Shown here: positions 1 to 8,455 of the stretch, in pieces
Layout: every line of letters begins with the position of its first letter
Position numbering within the stretch: the stretch's first letter is position 1
From: DAOUGC01 sp034429695
GTDB lineage: Bacteria; Chloroflexota; Anaerolineae; Anaerolineales; Anaerolineaceae
DNA: 32,959 nt
Assembly: GCA_034429695.1 (NCBI GenBank)
Contig: DAOUGC010000202.1
Span: 1-32,959, forward strand
Reading direction: 5' to 3'
Notes under the pieces: model-generated
Told to the model about the DNA's origin: nothing
Seen by the model: only the letters and a program-made list of their open reading frames with translations
Database searches by the model: none
Program-made: the position numbers and the translations under genes

Positions 1-2
1 AG

Positions 3-74
3 TGGGCCCGGATGGATTCGAACCATCGACCAAGCGGTTATGAGCCGCGCGCTCTGCCGCTGAGCTACGGGCCC
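3..74 (-). tRNA. tRNA-Ile2 (anticodon CAT, read AUA after lysidine modification)
   Basis: The reverse strand folds into a complete 72-nt cloverleaf: 7-bp acceptor (GGGCCCG/CGGGCCC), D stem GCTC/GAGC, anticodon stem with loop CTCATAA, variable loop TGGTC, T stem GATGG/CCATC with loop TTCGAAT, discriminator A. The anticodon is CAT. The stretch ACCGCTTGGTC after the anticodon resembles bacterial ileX-type tRNA-Ile2 much more than elongator tRNA-Met, so it is probably the TilS substrate that decodes AUA. The CCA end is not encoded (A is followed by CT), so CCA must be added after 3' trimming, which fits the RNase Z gene elsewhere in the window. Isotype is inferred from similarity remembered by eye; Met is the alternative. 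Confidence 0.9.
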
Positions 75-100
75 CCGTGCGGCTGCGCAAAACCAGAATC

Positions 101-109
101 ATTATATCA
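101..109 (-). promoter_or_regulatory. Extended -10 promoter of the tRNA gene
   Basis: On the minus strand the sequence TGATATAAT is a perfect extended -10 element (TGN plus TATAAT). It lies about 26 nt upstream of the mature tRNA 5' end, giving a leader of roughly 20 nt. No convincing -35 hexamer is visible 17 nt upstream, as expected for an extended -10 promoter. Confidence 0.6.
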
Positions 110-174
110 CAAGCATTCCTGTGCCTGCCCGCCATTTTGTTCGATCAAATGCCAGTCAGGGGGCTTGCATAGTG

Positions 175-183
175 TGATAAGAT
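175..183 (+). promoter_or_regulatory. Possible extended -10 promoter for the diguanylate cyclase gene
   Basis: TGATAAGAT fits TGN-TAnnnT. A second weaker option is TTGCAT (165-170) with TATTAA (189-194) at 18-nt spacing. Either would leave a leader of more than 100 nt before the ATG at 326, in which I see no known riboswitch. The 75-325 gap otherwise holds nothing I can name. Confidence 0.3.
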
Positions 184-325
184 TAATGTATTAACAGTCG
201 GGGTATTTGTATTTGGTTATCAAATAGTTTATTTCTCGTTACCTGGCCCCCGCTGCTCGTTCGTAATGGCCCACTCCGCACGAGGGGGATCGACCTGTCT
301 TTATTTTGCTTGCTGACAATTTTTC

Positions 326-3300
326 ATGATCCTGCTGGCGCTTACCGATAGCCCAACCGATACGCGTGTGCTTGAACGCATGTTGAAAACTCGTGGCGAA
401 CACGGCTACGACGTTGAACATGCCGATTCCGTGCAGGCCGGGTTGGACATGCTGGACCGCGAGGCGGTGGATGTCATCCTGTTACACTATCCGTGGCAGG
501 GTGCATACGACCTGGCTCCGCTGCGCCAGTTGGTCACCCGTTCGGGTGGGGCGGCTGTGGTGGTGGTGGGTGACCGGGGTGAGGGTTTCGAGAGTGCGGT
601 ACTGCAGGCAGGCGCCATGGATTATCTGCCGCGCGGGCGCTTCGATGCATCCCTGCTGCAACGCTGCATGCGCCATGCCTACGAACGCCGCCAGTTGCAG
701 ATCGCGCTGCACGATGCCATGGAGCGGTATCACCAGTTGGTCAATGCCACCCCGGATGCGATCATCCTCACCGACATGCAGGGCAACATCCTATCGCTTT
801 CCCCCCAGGCGCTTGCCCTGCACGGTTATGAGAGCGCGCAGGAAGTGATCGGAAAACCGGCTTTTGATTTGCTCGCCCCCGGCGCCTGTGATGACTTTGA
901 GAATGAATTGCGCCGGGCGCTGGCAGGCGAACCGCTGGATTGTGAGGTGACCCTGCAACGCAGGGATGGTTCCACCTTCATTGGCGAACTGCATGCCGCC
1001 AGCCTGCACGATGAAAACGGTCAGCCCATCGGGTTGATCACAGTCACCCGCGACATCACTGACCGCCTGCAACAGGCCTCTGATCTGCAATCGGCGCGTC
1101 ATGACCTCACCCGGTTGATGACCTCCATTCCGGATGCACTATGGAACGCCGAGGTCAGCCAGGATGGCATCCTCACTTACCGTTACATTTCGCCAGTGAT
1201 TGAGAGAATCACGGGGTTAAAACCCGAAGACTACACCCCACGGTCGCTCAACCAGTTCCGCTCCACCTTTCCTGATGACCGCGAGCAGGTGTGGAGCCAG
1301 TTAAAACCTTTCTATGAGCGCCGGGTGGATAGCGTTGAGATGGAATACCGCATCATGATGCCAAATGGGGGTGTGCGCTGGGTGCGCGACAGGCGTCATT
1401 CCAGCCCCAACCCTGACGGCACACTGCGTATTGATGCAGTCCTCAGCGATATCACCGAGCAACGCCAGGTGGAGAATGCCTACCGCGCACTGGTGGAACA
1501 ATCCCTGCAGGAATTGCTAATCATGCAGGATGACCGGGTAGTGTATGCCAACCCCACCGCGATAAAAAATTCAGGTTTCAGTCTGGATGAAATGCTGGCC
1601 ATGCCTGCGGGTGAATTCTATAACCTGATCCACCCGGATGACCGTGAGCGTGTTTTACGCACCTCCCGGGCACGCAGCACCGGCCGGCCCGCACCCAACC
1701 GTCAGGAGTTCCGTGTCTTTGTGAAAGATGGAAGCCTGCGCTGGGTGGAGGTGCTGACCACGTTGATCGAATATCGGGGCCGCCCTTCCATTCAGATCGT
1801 TCAATTTGACATTACTGAACGCAAACGCGCCGAGGAACGCCTGCGCGAGCGTTTTGCCATTGAGGAACTGGCCACCACGCTTTCCACCCGCTTTATCAAT
1901 GTCTCCAATGATATGGTGGATGACATGGTCACTGCTGCACTGCAGACCATTGGCAAATTCATACGCGTTGACCAGGTTTACCTGTACCTGCTGGATTCGA
2001 GCAGCAACCAGCAAGGCTTTTCATTTGTCTGGAATGCTGAGGACGAGACCCCGGCTGCCAACCCTGTGGAGTTGCCGTCACTGGATGAACAACCGTGGTT
2101 GCAGCGCCAGCTCGAACGGCTTGAGACGGTCATCGTTGAACGGGTTTCAGACCTGCCCGCCGCAGCCAAGAAGGAACGCGCGCAGTGGGAAGCCTGGGGT
2201 CTGGTTTCGGTGCTTGAAATTCCCCTGGTTCACGCCGGCAAACTGGTGGGGCACTTTGGTTTCGCCGCCCGTCATCGCGTGGACTGGGCTTATGAGGATA
2301 TTCGCTTGCTGCGTTTGATGGGCGATGTCTTTGTCAATGTGCTTGATCACCGCAAGATGGAGCAGGCGCTGCGCGAGTCAGAATCACAATACCGCCTGCT
2401 GGCGGATTCGGTTACTGATGTGATCTCGCTGCACAACCTGGACGCGAGTTTTGTATACATCAGCGCTTCTGGAGAGAAATTAATTGGCATGAGCATGGGG
2501 CAAATCCTGTCAATGCACCCGGACATGCTGGTTCACCCTGAGGACCTGGGTAAGATTCGCGAGATTGCCCTGGATAAGGTGCAGGCCGGAGAAAATGTGA
2601 TGGTGGAGTGGCGCTGCAAGAGCGCTGACGGCGGCTGGGTGTGGATGGAATCCAATTTGCACATTCTGAAGGATGAGAATGGACAACCCTGCCGACTGCT
2701 GGCCAGCAGCCGCAACATTCAGGAGCGCAAGCAGTCTGAAGAAGCAGAGCAGGCCGCCAAACAGGAACGCGACCGTATCCTGATATCTGTACCCGATGCG
2801 TTGTGGTCAGCAGAGGCGTCTCCAAATGGGTCATGGACCTACCAGTACATCTCCCCGGTCATCGCCAATCTTACCGGTTATACACCAGCGGAGATCCTGG
2901 AAGATCAACGCCTTTCAACCCGGATCATCCATCATGATGATCGGCCCGGAGTGCTGTACGAATTCAACCGCATCAACATGGGTATCATCCAGCATTTGAA
3001 CCTTGAATACAGGGTAACCCATCGTGATGGCAGCCTGCGCTGGGTGCGCGACAGTCAAACTGCCCAACGGATGAACGGTGTTATTCGGGTTGATGGTGTG
3101 CTTTCGGACATTACCGAAAGAAAAAAAGCAGAGGAAGCGTTGCAACAGGCGCATGATCAATTGACCTTCATCACCGCCACCATATCGGACTATTTGTGGA
3201 GTGGCGAGATGGATCATTTGGGGGTGTTAAAAATTAATTATTTGTCGCCGGTGGTGGAAAAGCTGCTGGGCTACACCCCCGACGAGGTGATTGGCAGCGG

Positions 3301-4564
3301 TATTGAGGCGTGGATCAACAAAATTGACTCAGCCGACCGGTCCATATTCGAACGTTTGTTGAAGGATATTTTGACCACCAACCGCCGCTCCTTTGCAACC
3401 GAATATCGCATCAGGCGCAAGGACGGCAGTGTATGCTGGGTGCGCGATAGCGTGGAAGTGCGTCAGGTGGCGGATGATCGTTACCTGCTAAATGGCGTGG
3501 TCACCGATATCACCGAACGCAAACAAACCGAGCTGCAATTGCAACAGGCAAACGAACGTTTGAAACAATCGATCACTGAACTGGAAGAACGCAATCGGCA
3601 GATCACCATGGTCAATGAAATGGGCGATCTGATGCAATCGTGCCTGTCCACCAGTGATATATTTGAAGTGATCTCATCGTACGGAGGCCGTCTGTTTGCG
3701 GGTCACAGCGGGGCGGTGTTCATGCTGGATGAGCGCAAGCGGCTCGTGGAAGCAGCATCGGTTTGGGGCAAGGCGCTTCATTCGCACCTGGTTTATGAAC
3801 CCGAGCAATGCTGGGCGTTGCGCCGCGGCAGGGTGCATGTGGTGGAAAACCCCGGCAATGACCTGGACTGCGGCCACATTCAATCCGCTGGAAAACATGT
3901 TTACATGTGCATCCCGATGATCGCTCACGGCGAGACGCTGGGGGCATTTTATCTCGAGTTGGACCAGGGCGGCATGGACGACCGTTATCGGCAAACTGCT
4001 TCTCTGGTGGCTGAGCGCATATCGCTGGCGCTGGCAAACCTGAAATTGCAGGAATCATTGCAAAGCCAGTCAATCCGTGATGCGCTGACCGGGCTGTACA
4101 ACCGGCGTTACATGGAAGACGCCATGGAACGCGAGATCCGCCAGTCAGCGAGGCAGGACCAGCCAATCGGTGTGATCATGATGGATCTGGATCACTTTAA
4201 ACAATTCAATGATGTTCACGGTCATGCCGCCGGAGATGTGTTGTTGGCCATCTTTGGCGAGTATTTGGAGTCCAGTGTGCGTTCGGGTGATATTGCCTGC
4301 CGTTACGGTGGTGATGAGTTTGTGGTGGTGCTGCCAAATGCCACCCTGCCCGACACCGTTGAGCGCGCCACGCAGATCCGTGAGGGCATGAAGCGCCTGG
4401 TGGTGCAGTACCGCGGGCAAACGCTTGGCAACATTACCGCATCCATGGGCATTGGCGCTTTCCCCGAGCACGGCGAGGACATGGAAGAGATCCTGCGGGC
4501 TGCGGATAACGCCCTGTACGTGGCAAAAGATCATGGCCGTGACCGGGTGGTGATCGCAGGGTAA
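326..4564 (+). CDS. Multi-PAS/GAF diguanylate cyclase (GGDEF) with pseudo-receiver
   Basis: A 1412-residue signalling protein predicted to make cyclic di-GMP. Order by eye: receiver-like domain 1-125; PAS about 134-250, 261-380 and 385-500; GAF about 508-675; PAS about 688-800, 817-935 and 945-1068; short coiled coil; GAF about 1098-1240; GGDEF domain about 1250-1412. The PAS domains each end in the typical DIT(E/D)R linker. The cyclase looks active: RYGGDEF with GGDEF at 1328-1332, preceded five residues upstream by the RxxD inhibitory site RSGD (1319-1322), so product feedback is likely. The receiver is degenerate: the phospho-acceptor position reads VILLHYP (His54 in place of Asp). No transmembrane helix is evident, so it is probably a cytoplasmic multi-input sensor. 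The ATG at 326 has no clear Shine-Dalgarno, but it begins exactly at the first strand of the receiver fold. The gene stands alone and ends in a terminator. Confidence 0.93.
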   Translation: MILLALTDSPTDTRVLERMLKTRGEHGYDVEHADSVQAGLDMLDREAVDVILLHYPWQGAYDLAPLRQLVTRSGGAAVVVVGDRGEGFESAVLQAGAMDYLPRGRFDASLLQRCMRHAYERRQLQIALHDAMERYHQLVNATPDAIILTDMQGNILSLSPQALALHGYESAQEVIGKPAFDLLAPGACDDFENELRRALAGEPLDCEVTLQRRDGSTFIGELHAASLHDENGQPIGLITVTRDITDRLQQASDLQSARHDLTRLMTSIPDALWNAEVSQDGILTYRYISPVIERITGLKPEDYTPRSLNQFRSTFPDDREQVWSQLKPFYERRVDSVEMEYRIMMPNGGVRWVRDRRHSSPNPDGTLRIDAVLSDITEQRQVENAYRALVEQSLQELLIMQDDRVVYANPTAIKNSGFSLDEMLAMPAGEFYNLIHPDDRERVLRTSRARSTGRPAPNRQEFRVFVKDGSLRWVEVLTTLIEYRGRPSIQIVQFDITERKRAEERLRERFAIEELATTLSTRFINVSNDMVDDMVTAALQTIGKFIRVDQVYLYLLDSSSNQQGFSFVWNAEDETPAANPVELPSLDEQPWLQRQLERLETVIVERVSDLPAAAKKERAQWEAWGLVSVLEIPLVHAGKLVGHFGFAARHRVDWAYEDIRLLRLMGDVFVNVLDHRKMEQALRESESQYRLLADSVTDVISLHNLDASFVYISASGEKLIGMSMGQILSMHPDMLVHPEDLGKIREIALDKVQAGENVMVEWRCKSADGGWVWMESNLHILKDENGQPCRLLASSRNIQERKQSEEAEQAAKQERDRILISVPDALWSAEASPNGSWTYQYISPVIANLTGYTPAEILEDQRLSTRIIHHDDRPGVLYEFNRINMGIIQHLNLEYRVTHRDGSLRWVRDSQTAQRMNGVIRVDGVLSDITERKKAEEALQQAHDQLTFITATISDYLWSGEMDHLGVLKINYLSPVVEKLLGYTPDEVIGSGIEAWINKIDSADRSIFERLLKDILTTNRRSFATEYRIRRKDGSVCWVRDSVEVRQVADDRYLLNGVVTDITERKQTELQLQQANERLKQSITELEERNRQITMVNEMGDLMQSCLSTSDIFEVISSYGGRLFAGHSGAVFMLDERKRLVEAASVWGKALHSHLVYEPEQCWALRRGRVHVVENPGNDLDCGHIQSAGKHVYMCIPMIAHGETLGAFYLELDQGGMDDRYRQTASLVAERISLALANLKLQESLQSQSIRDALTGLYNRRYMEDAMEREIRQSARQDQPIGVIMMDLDHFKQFNDVHGHAAGDVLLAIFGEYLESSVRSGDIACRYGGDEFVVVLPNATLPDTVERATQIREGMKRLVVQYRGQTLGNITASMGIGAFPEHGEDMEEILRAADNALYVAKDHGRDRVVIAG

Positions 4565-4581
4565 GCAGACAGAAAATACCA

Positions 4582-4616
4582 AACCGCCGTCCTGAATGGG
4601 ACGGCGGTTGTTTTTA
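4582..4616 (+). terminator. Rho-independent terminator after the GGDEF gene
   Basis: An 11-bp perfect stem AACCGCCGTCC / GGACGGCGGTT with a 6-nt loop, followed by GTTTTT. On the opposite strand the stem is followed by TGGTATTTT, so it may also stop transcripts of the convergent protease gene ending at 4658. Confidence 0.85.
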
Positions 4617-4657
4617 TTACCGGGTCTGGCTGGATGACACCTCACCCGTGGGGGTGG

Positions 4658-6754
4658 CTACTCTCCGCCACCGGCGATCTGCTCAATGGCTGCCTGCAGG
4701 ACCACGTCTTCGCCAGAGAGCACGCCCTCGGCGGTCACCGGCACGGTTACGGTGGTTGGCACACCCTCGCCCTCCAGGAAGATGCTGCCGTCGGGCAGGA
4801 TGAAGCGGCCGGTGGGGATCTGCAGCGACATGCCTTCGGGCAGCAGGAACTGACCGCGGGCAACCTCGGCTTCAACGCCGCCGCTGGGGGTATGGCCCAT
4901 CACCACCATGCCGGGCACCTGGCTGAAACCGTAGGCTTCAATTTCGCAGGCGCTGTAGCAGGCCGAGCCAACCAGCAGCACCATGCTGTCAAAGCGGTAC
5001 TGGTTCTCGTTGGGGAAGAACTTTTCGCGCGGACCTTCCGGCTCAAACTGTCCGGTGGCGTCGCTGTAGTATTCCAACTGGCCCATCTCGATCTCCTGAT
5101 CGGTGAGGAAACCGGCCAGGCCCAACGGAGCACCGCCCGAGTTGAGGCGCATGTCAATGATGATGCCAGGCAGCCCGTTGTACTGGAAGGTCTGCAGGGC
5201 GCGCTCAAACAGGCGAATCACCAGGTTGAGGTCATCGTAGTTGGAATTAATCGAGACGTAGCCAATGCCCTGGGGCAGAATTTCAAATTCCACCGGCAGT
5301 GCATTGGGATCATAATTAAGGTACATGGAAGTGGCTGAGAAGCTCTGGCGTTCCATGACGGCATCCAGCGTGACGGTGCGCTGGGCGCCCGTGGCAGGCT
5401 GGAAGGTCACCTCAACCGTGTCGCCTTCCACCGCGCGGCCAAGGTAACGCACCTGCTGATACCGCAGGTCAAAGTCGGATGAGTGCGGCGCTGACAACGG
5501 CGCGACTGCCGAGATAGCGTCGGCGATCGGCTCGCCGTTCCATTCGACGATTTCATCACCCACCTGAATACCGGCTGTTTCAGCGGGACCGCCTTCCAGC
5601 ACGTACACCACGATCACGCTGCCGTCTGACAGCTCGCGCATGGCAAAGCCGTAACCGTAATCGGTCAAATCAAAGAAATTCTGGTCACCCCATTGGCCGC
5701 CGCCCAGGCCCACATGGCCGTCGCGGAAGGCAAAGGTGAACTCCTGCAGGGCGAGGAAGTACGCGTAGGGGTCAGAATCCTCCTCGGCGGCTGCCACTTT
5801 GGGCTGCAGTTCGGCGTAGAGCGCATCCCAATCGGGAGCCTTGCCTTCCACATCGTTGAAGGCGTACTCCTTGCTGACGATCTCAAACATTTGATCAAAG
5901 GCTTCGGTGTAGCTGTCGGCAGAGAAATCCTTGATGGCCACATCGGCTGGCTCATAAAGGGTGAGTTCAACCTCGGCATCGCGGATTACTTCGAACGGGT
6001 CGGCGTCCAGGTCAATCACCGAGTAACCGGCAGGCAGGTCCATGATCGGATCGTCCCCGGTGAACAGCAGCCCATCCTCGCCAAAGCCGGACGGGAAGGA
6101 TTGCGTTTCATCGGCAGCCCACACCACCAGCATGCCGGCGATCACTTCATCCTGGTTTTCGGTGTCGGTTTTAACCGAAGCCAGGTAAGAGGGCCAGCCC
6201 ATCGAGCGGTCGTCGCCGGTGGAGAATGGATCGCCGTACAGGTTGGGATTGTACCCAACACTAAAGATCTGCACACCTTCCTCGGCGGTTTCGTCGTTGT
6301 CAACATCATTGAATTGGCCCTCGGGGCGGGCGGGCAGCGAGAGTTGGAAGACGCCGATGTTGTTATTGGTGTCCAGGTCCAGATAGCCCATCACCTGCGA
6401 AACGACCGGCAATTCCCACTCTTCATCGCGCAGGACAAAACCGGTCATATCCAGCAGCGACACGGCGTGTTCCACATAGTAGATCTCGATGATGTCGTTG
6501 CTGTATTCAAACTGGCCGGTGAGGAAAACCGGTCCGTCTGGGACGGCGGTTATTCCCTCACCGCCGGTGGCAGTCTCTTCAATTTCAGCGGGCCCGGCAG
6601 TGCTTTCTTCCAGTGCGGCTTCGCTTTCAGTGGCAGCAGGTAAAACCTCACCTGCCATGGGCGTCTTCTGGGTGATCGAAAACAGCCCGCAGGACGAAAG
6701 AAACAAAGCCAGCATGGCGATGCTCAGCACCCGCAAGGTTAATTTGGGATTCAT
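4658..6754 (-). CDS. S41-family (tail-specific-like) PDZ peptidase lipoprotein
   Basis: A 698-residue exported serine peptidase. The start is the ATG at 6754: it follows a strong AGGAGGAG site (6761-6768) and opens a lipoprotein signal (MNPKLTLRVL..., lipobox LSSC, lipidated Cys22). The frame is open to 6895, but that upstream part does not resemble a signal peptide. An acidic Glu/Ala/Thr linker (about 37-72) leads to an unrecognised N-terminal region, a helical region (280-350), a PDZ domain (about 365-455, VLEGGPAETAGIQVGDEI), and an S41 core (about 495-670) with the oxyanion-side motif IDMRLNSGG (533-541). The nucleophile is probably Ser601 in ACYSACE. The Lys of CtpA-type enzymes is not obvious; the segment VVMGHTPSGG resembles S41B members, which use a different partner residue. 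It is probably anchored outside the membrane for protein quality control or processing; the substrate is unknown. Confidence 0.87.
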   Translation of the reverse strand: MNPKLTLRVLSIAMLALFLSSCGLFSITQKTPMAGEVLPAATESEAALEESTAGPAEIEETATGGEGITAVPDGPVFLTGQFEYSNDIIEIYYVEHAVSLLDMTGFVLRDEEWELPVVSQVMGYLDLDTNNNIGVFQLSLPARPEGQFNDVDNDETAEEGVQIFSVGYNPNLYGDPFSTGDDRSMGWPSYLASVKTDTENQDEVIAGMLVVWAADETQSFPSGFGEDGLLFTGDDPIMDLPAGYSVIDLDADPFEVIRDAEVELTLYEPADVAIKDFSADSYTEAFDQMFEIVSKEYAFNDVEGKAPDWDALYAELQPKVAAAEEDSDPYAYFLALQEFTFAFRDGHVGLGGGQWGDQNFFDLTDYGYGFAMRELSDGSVIVVYVLEGGPAETAGIQVGDEIVEWNGEPIADAISAVAPLSAPHSSDFDLRYQQVRYLGRAVEGDTVEVTFQPATGAQRTVTLDAVMERQSFSATSMYLNYDPNALPVEFEILPQGIGYVSINSNYDDLNLVIRLFERALQTFQYNGLPGIIIDMRLNSGGAPLGLAGFLTDQEIEMGQLEYYSDATGQFEPEGPREKFFPNENQYRFDSMVLLVGSACYSACEIEAYGFSQVPGMVVMGHTPSGGVEAEVARGQFLLPEGMSLQIPTGRFILPDGSIFLEGEGVPTTVTVPVTAEGVLSGEDVVLQAAIEQIAGGGE

Positions 6755-6966
6755 ATCAATCTCCTCCTCTGGTTGGCTGGGTCTGCCGGTGCTGTTCGGC
6801 AGAAGTTCTAGGCATGATTGTACATCTTTTTTATTTTGTTTGATATTGGCGGAATGTTCAGGAAAGCGGATGGATGATTGGAGAAACGCCAACAATTGGC
6901 AAGTCGGTGAAAAGCGGCATGACCCTCGAAATCACGTGAACCACAGCAAGGCGAATCCGCTTCGGT

Positions 6967-6972
6967 TATAAT
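6967..6972 (+). promoter_or_regulatory. -10 element (TATAAT), probably leaderless promoter of the M23 gene
   Basis: A perfect TATAAT ends 8 nt before the ATG at 6981, so transcription should start at or within about 2 nt of the start codon. There is no Shine-Dalgarno in the remaining space and no good -35 hexamer. The 6755-6980 gap between divergent genes holds nothing else I recognise. Confidence 0.55.
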
Positions 6973-6980
6973 AGCAGCGC

Positions 6981-7709
6981 ATGAAGACATCGAGCCGGAC
7001 ATGGATGAAATGGTTGCCGATTGGTCTGGTGGCGCTGGCTTTGCCAACGCTGCTGACCGGTTACCTGGTGCTGCGCCGCAGTAATAATTATGGGCGTTCC
7101 ATTAAAGTGGTGCAGTACATCCGCCAGCCCAACCAACATCAGGATTGGGTAAACCGCGCGGGGCAGGTTTGCGGTGAAGCGCCGTTCCAGCTTCCGACTG
7201 ACGGCTATATTGGGTTTCTGTGGGACGATTCATTCAGACCCGGACACCGCCACAGCGGATTGGATATCTTTGGTGGGGATCAACCCGGCGTGACGCCCAT
7301 TTACGCGGTTTACGATGGTTACCTTACCCGCCTGCCGGACTGGAAATCCAGCCTGATCATGCGCATTCCTTCGGACCCGTTAATGCCCGACCGGCAGATC
7401 TGGATTTATTACACCCACATGGCAGACCCTCAAGGCGTTTCCACCATCTCCCCCGATTTTCCCCCCGGTGCAAGTGACGTGTTTGTTCCTGCCGGAACGT
7501 TGCTGGGCTGGCAGGGCAACTTCTCAGGCACGCCGGGTGCGCCCACGGGTGTACACCTGCACATATCCGTGGTGCTCTCTGAGCCGGATGGTTCATTTAA
7601 GAATGAAAGCCAAATTGCCAATACGCTTGATCCATCACCCTATTTTGGCATGTCATTGAATGGGCGCACCAACCGGGGTGAAATTCCACTGTGTAGTGAG
7701 GGTTTATGA
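6981..7709 (+). CDS. M23 family (LytM-type) metallopeptidase, membrane-anchored
   Basis: A 242-residue protein with an N-terminal signal anchor (about 10-32, hydrophobic stretch after WMKWLP) and a lysostaphin/LytM-like domain (about 65-200). Zinc ligands are visible: His91 and Asp95 in HRHSGLD, and the HxH pair His192/His194 in GVHLHIS. His146 in YYTHMAD is the usual conserved additional His. The fold would cut peptidoglycan cross-bridges outside the membrane, or act as a non-catalytic LytM factor; the intact ligands favour catalysis. It is first in a three-gene unit: its stop overlaps the next start (ATGA at 7706-7709). Expression is probably from a leaderless mRNA, as the -10 box sits 8 nt before the ATG. 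Confidence 0.88.
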   Translation: MKTSSRTWMKWLPIGLVALALPTLLTGYLVLRRSNNYGRSIKVVQYIRQPNQHQDWVNRAGQVCGEAPFQLPTDGYIGFLWDDSFRPGHRHSGLDIFGGDQPGVTPIYAVYDGYLTRLPDWKSSLIMRIPSDPLMPDRQIWIYYTHMADPQGVSTISPDFPPGASDVFVPAGTLLGWQGNFSGTPGAPTGVHLHISVVLSEPDGSFKNESQIANTLDPSPYFGMSLNGRTNRGEIPLCSEGL

Positions 7710-8455
7710 ACGATAACGCGCGGGTGGAATCATTGGCGGGCAAAGTGGCGCTGGTCACCGGAGCAGGCCGTGGGTGGGGGCGGGCTGCGGCTCTGGCGCT
7801 GGCGGCAGCCGGGGCGCACGTGGCCGCGGTGGACTTCTCACCGGTCACGCTGGATGAGACGATTGACATGATCCACGCTGGTGGTGGGCAGGCCAGTTCC
7901 TATGTGTCAGACACGGCACGCGGCATGGCGGTGCGCGGGTTAATCAGCGAGGTGCAGGAGAACCACGCCCATTTGGATATTCTGGTGAACGCCGCCTGGA
8001 CCAACCCGCGTTTTGTGGCGCTCGAGATGGACGAATGGGACTGGCAGCGCACCCTGGATGTAAACCTGAGCGGTCCTTTCCTGCTTACGCAGGCAGTGGG
8101 CCGCACCATGACGGATCATCAGGTGGCGGGAGTAATGATTAATGTGGTGTGCTCACCCGCCAGCAGGCAGGAGGAAACCGCCCACGGCGCATTCTATGCC
8201 GCTCAGGCGGGCATGCTGCCTTTCAGCCGGGCAGTGGCTGCCCAATTTTTACCGTATAATATTCATGTGGCTCTCCTGTGCGTCGAGAGCGATGCTGAGG
8301 CTTTTGGGACAACCGGTCTTGCCCTGGCAGAGGCGCTTCAACACCCCACTGGAAAACTGGTTGCCCGGTTGGGAGCGCATTCAAATGAGTATGTCAGCGG
8401 GCAGGTGTGGCGGGTGTATGCTGACCGCATAATCCGGGAGGGGGTACAGGAATGA
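7706..8455 (+). CDS. Short-chain dehydrogenase/reductase-like protein lacking the catalytic Lys
   Basis: A 249-residue classical SDR fold. The cofactor-binding motif is intact (TGAGRGWG, 18-25), an acidic residue at the end of the second strand (VDF, Asp43) suggests NAD(H) preference, and the active-site Asn of DVNLSGPF (Asn120) and a Ser (Ser150, VVCSPAS) are present. The catalytic YxxxK is altered: Tyr164 is kept (FYAAQAG) but position 168 is Ala, and the usual NNAG is NAAW. Loss of the Lys normally abolishes oxidoreductase activity, so this may be a binding or regulatory member, or may use an unusual mechanism. It overlaps both neighbours by 4 nt (7706-7709, 8452-8455), so the three proteins are translationally coupled and probably work together. 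Confidence 0.85.
   Translation: MNDNARVESLAGKVALVTGAGRGWGRAAALALAAAGAHVAAVDFSPVTLDETIDMIHAGGGQASSYVSDTARGMAVRGLISEVQENHAHLDILVNAAWTNPRFVALEMDEWDWQRTLDVNLSGPFLLTQAVGRTMTDHQVAGVMINVVCSPASRQEETAHGAFYAAQAGMLPFSRAVAAQFLPYNIHVALLCVESDAEAFGTTGLALAEALQHPTGKLVARLGAHSNEYVSGQVWRVYADRIIREGVQE

Noticed and set aside
3..74. tRNA-Met elongator
   Set aside because: The anticodon CAT fits, but the anticodon-arm and variable-loop sequence resembles ileX-type tRNA-Ile2. Met is kept only as an alternative.
190..325. Possible c-di-GMP riboswitch in the leader of the GGDEF gene
   Set aside because: None of the conserved GEMM core elements could be found.
4634..5338. Plus-strand open frame of 234 codons
   Set aside because: It is antisense to the S41 protease, whose PDZ, S41 and lipobox motifs are clear; the His-rich translation looks like a shadow.
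5693..6643. Plus-strand open frame of 316 codons
   Set aside because: Antisense to the same protease; no motif, no ribosome site.
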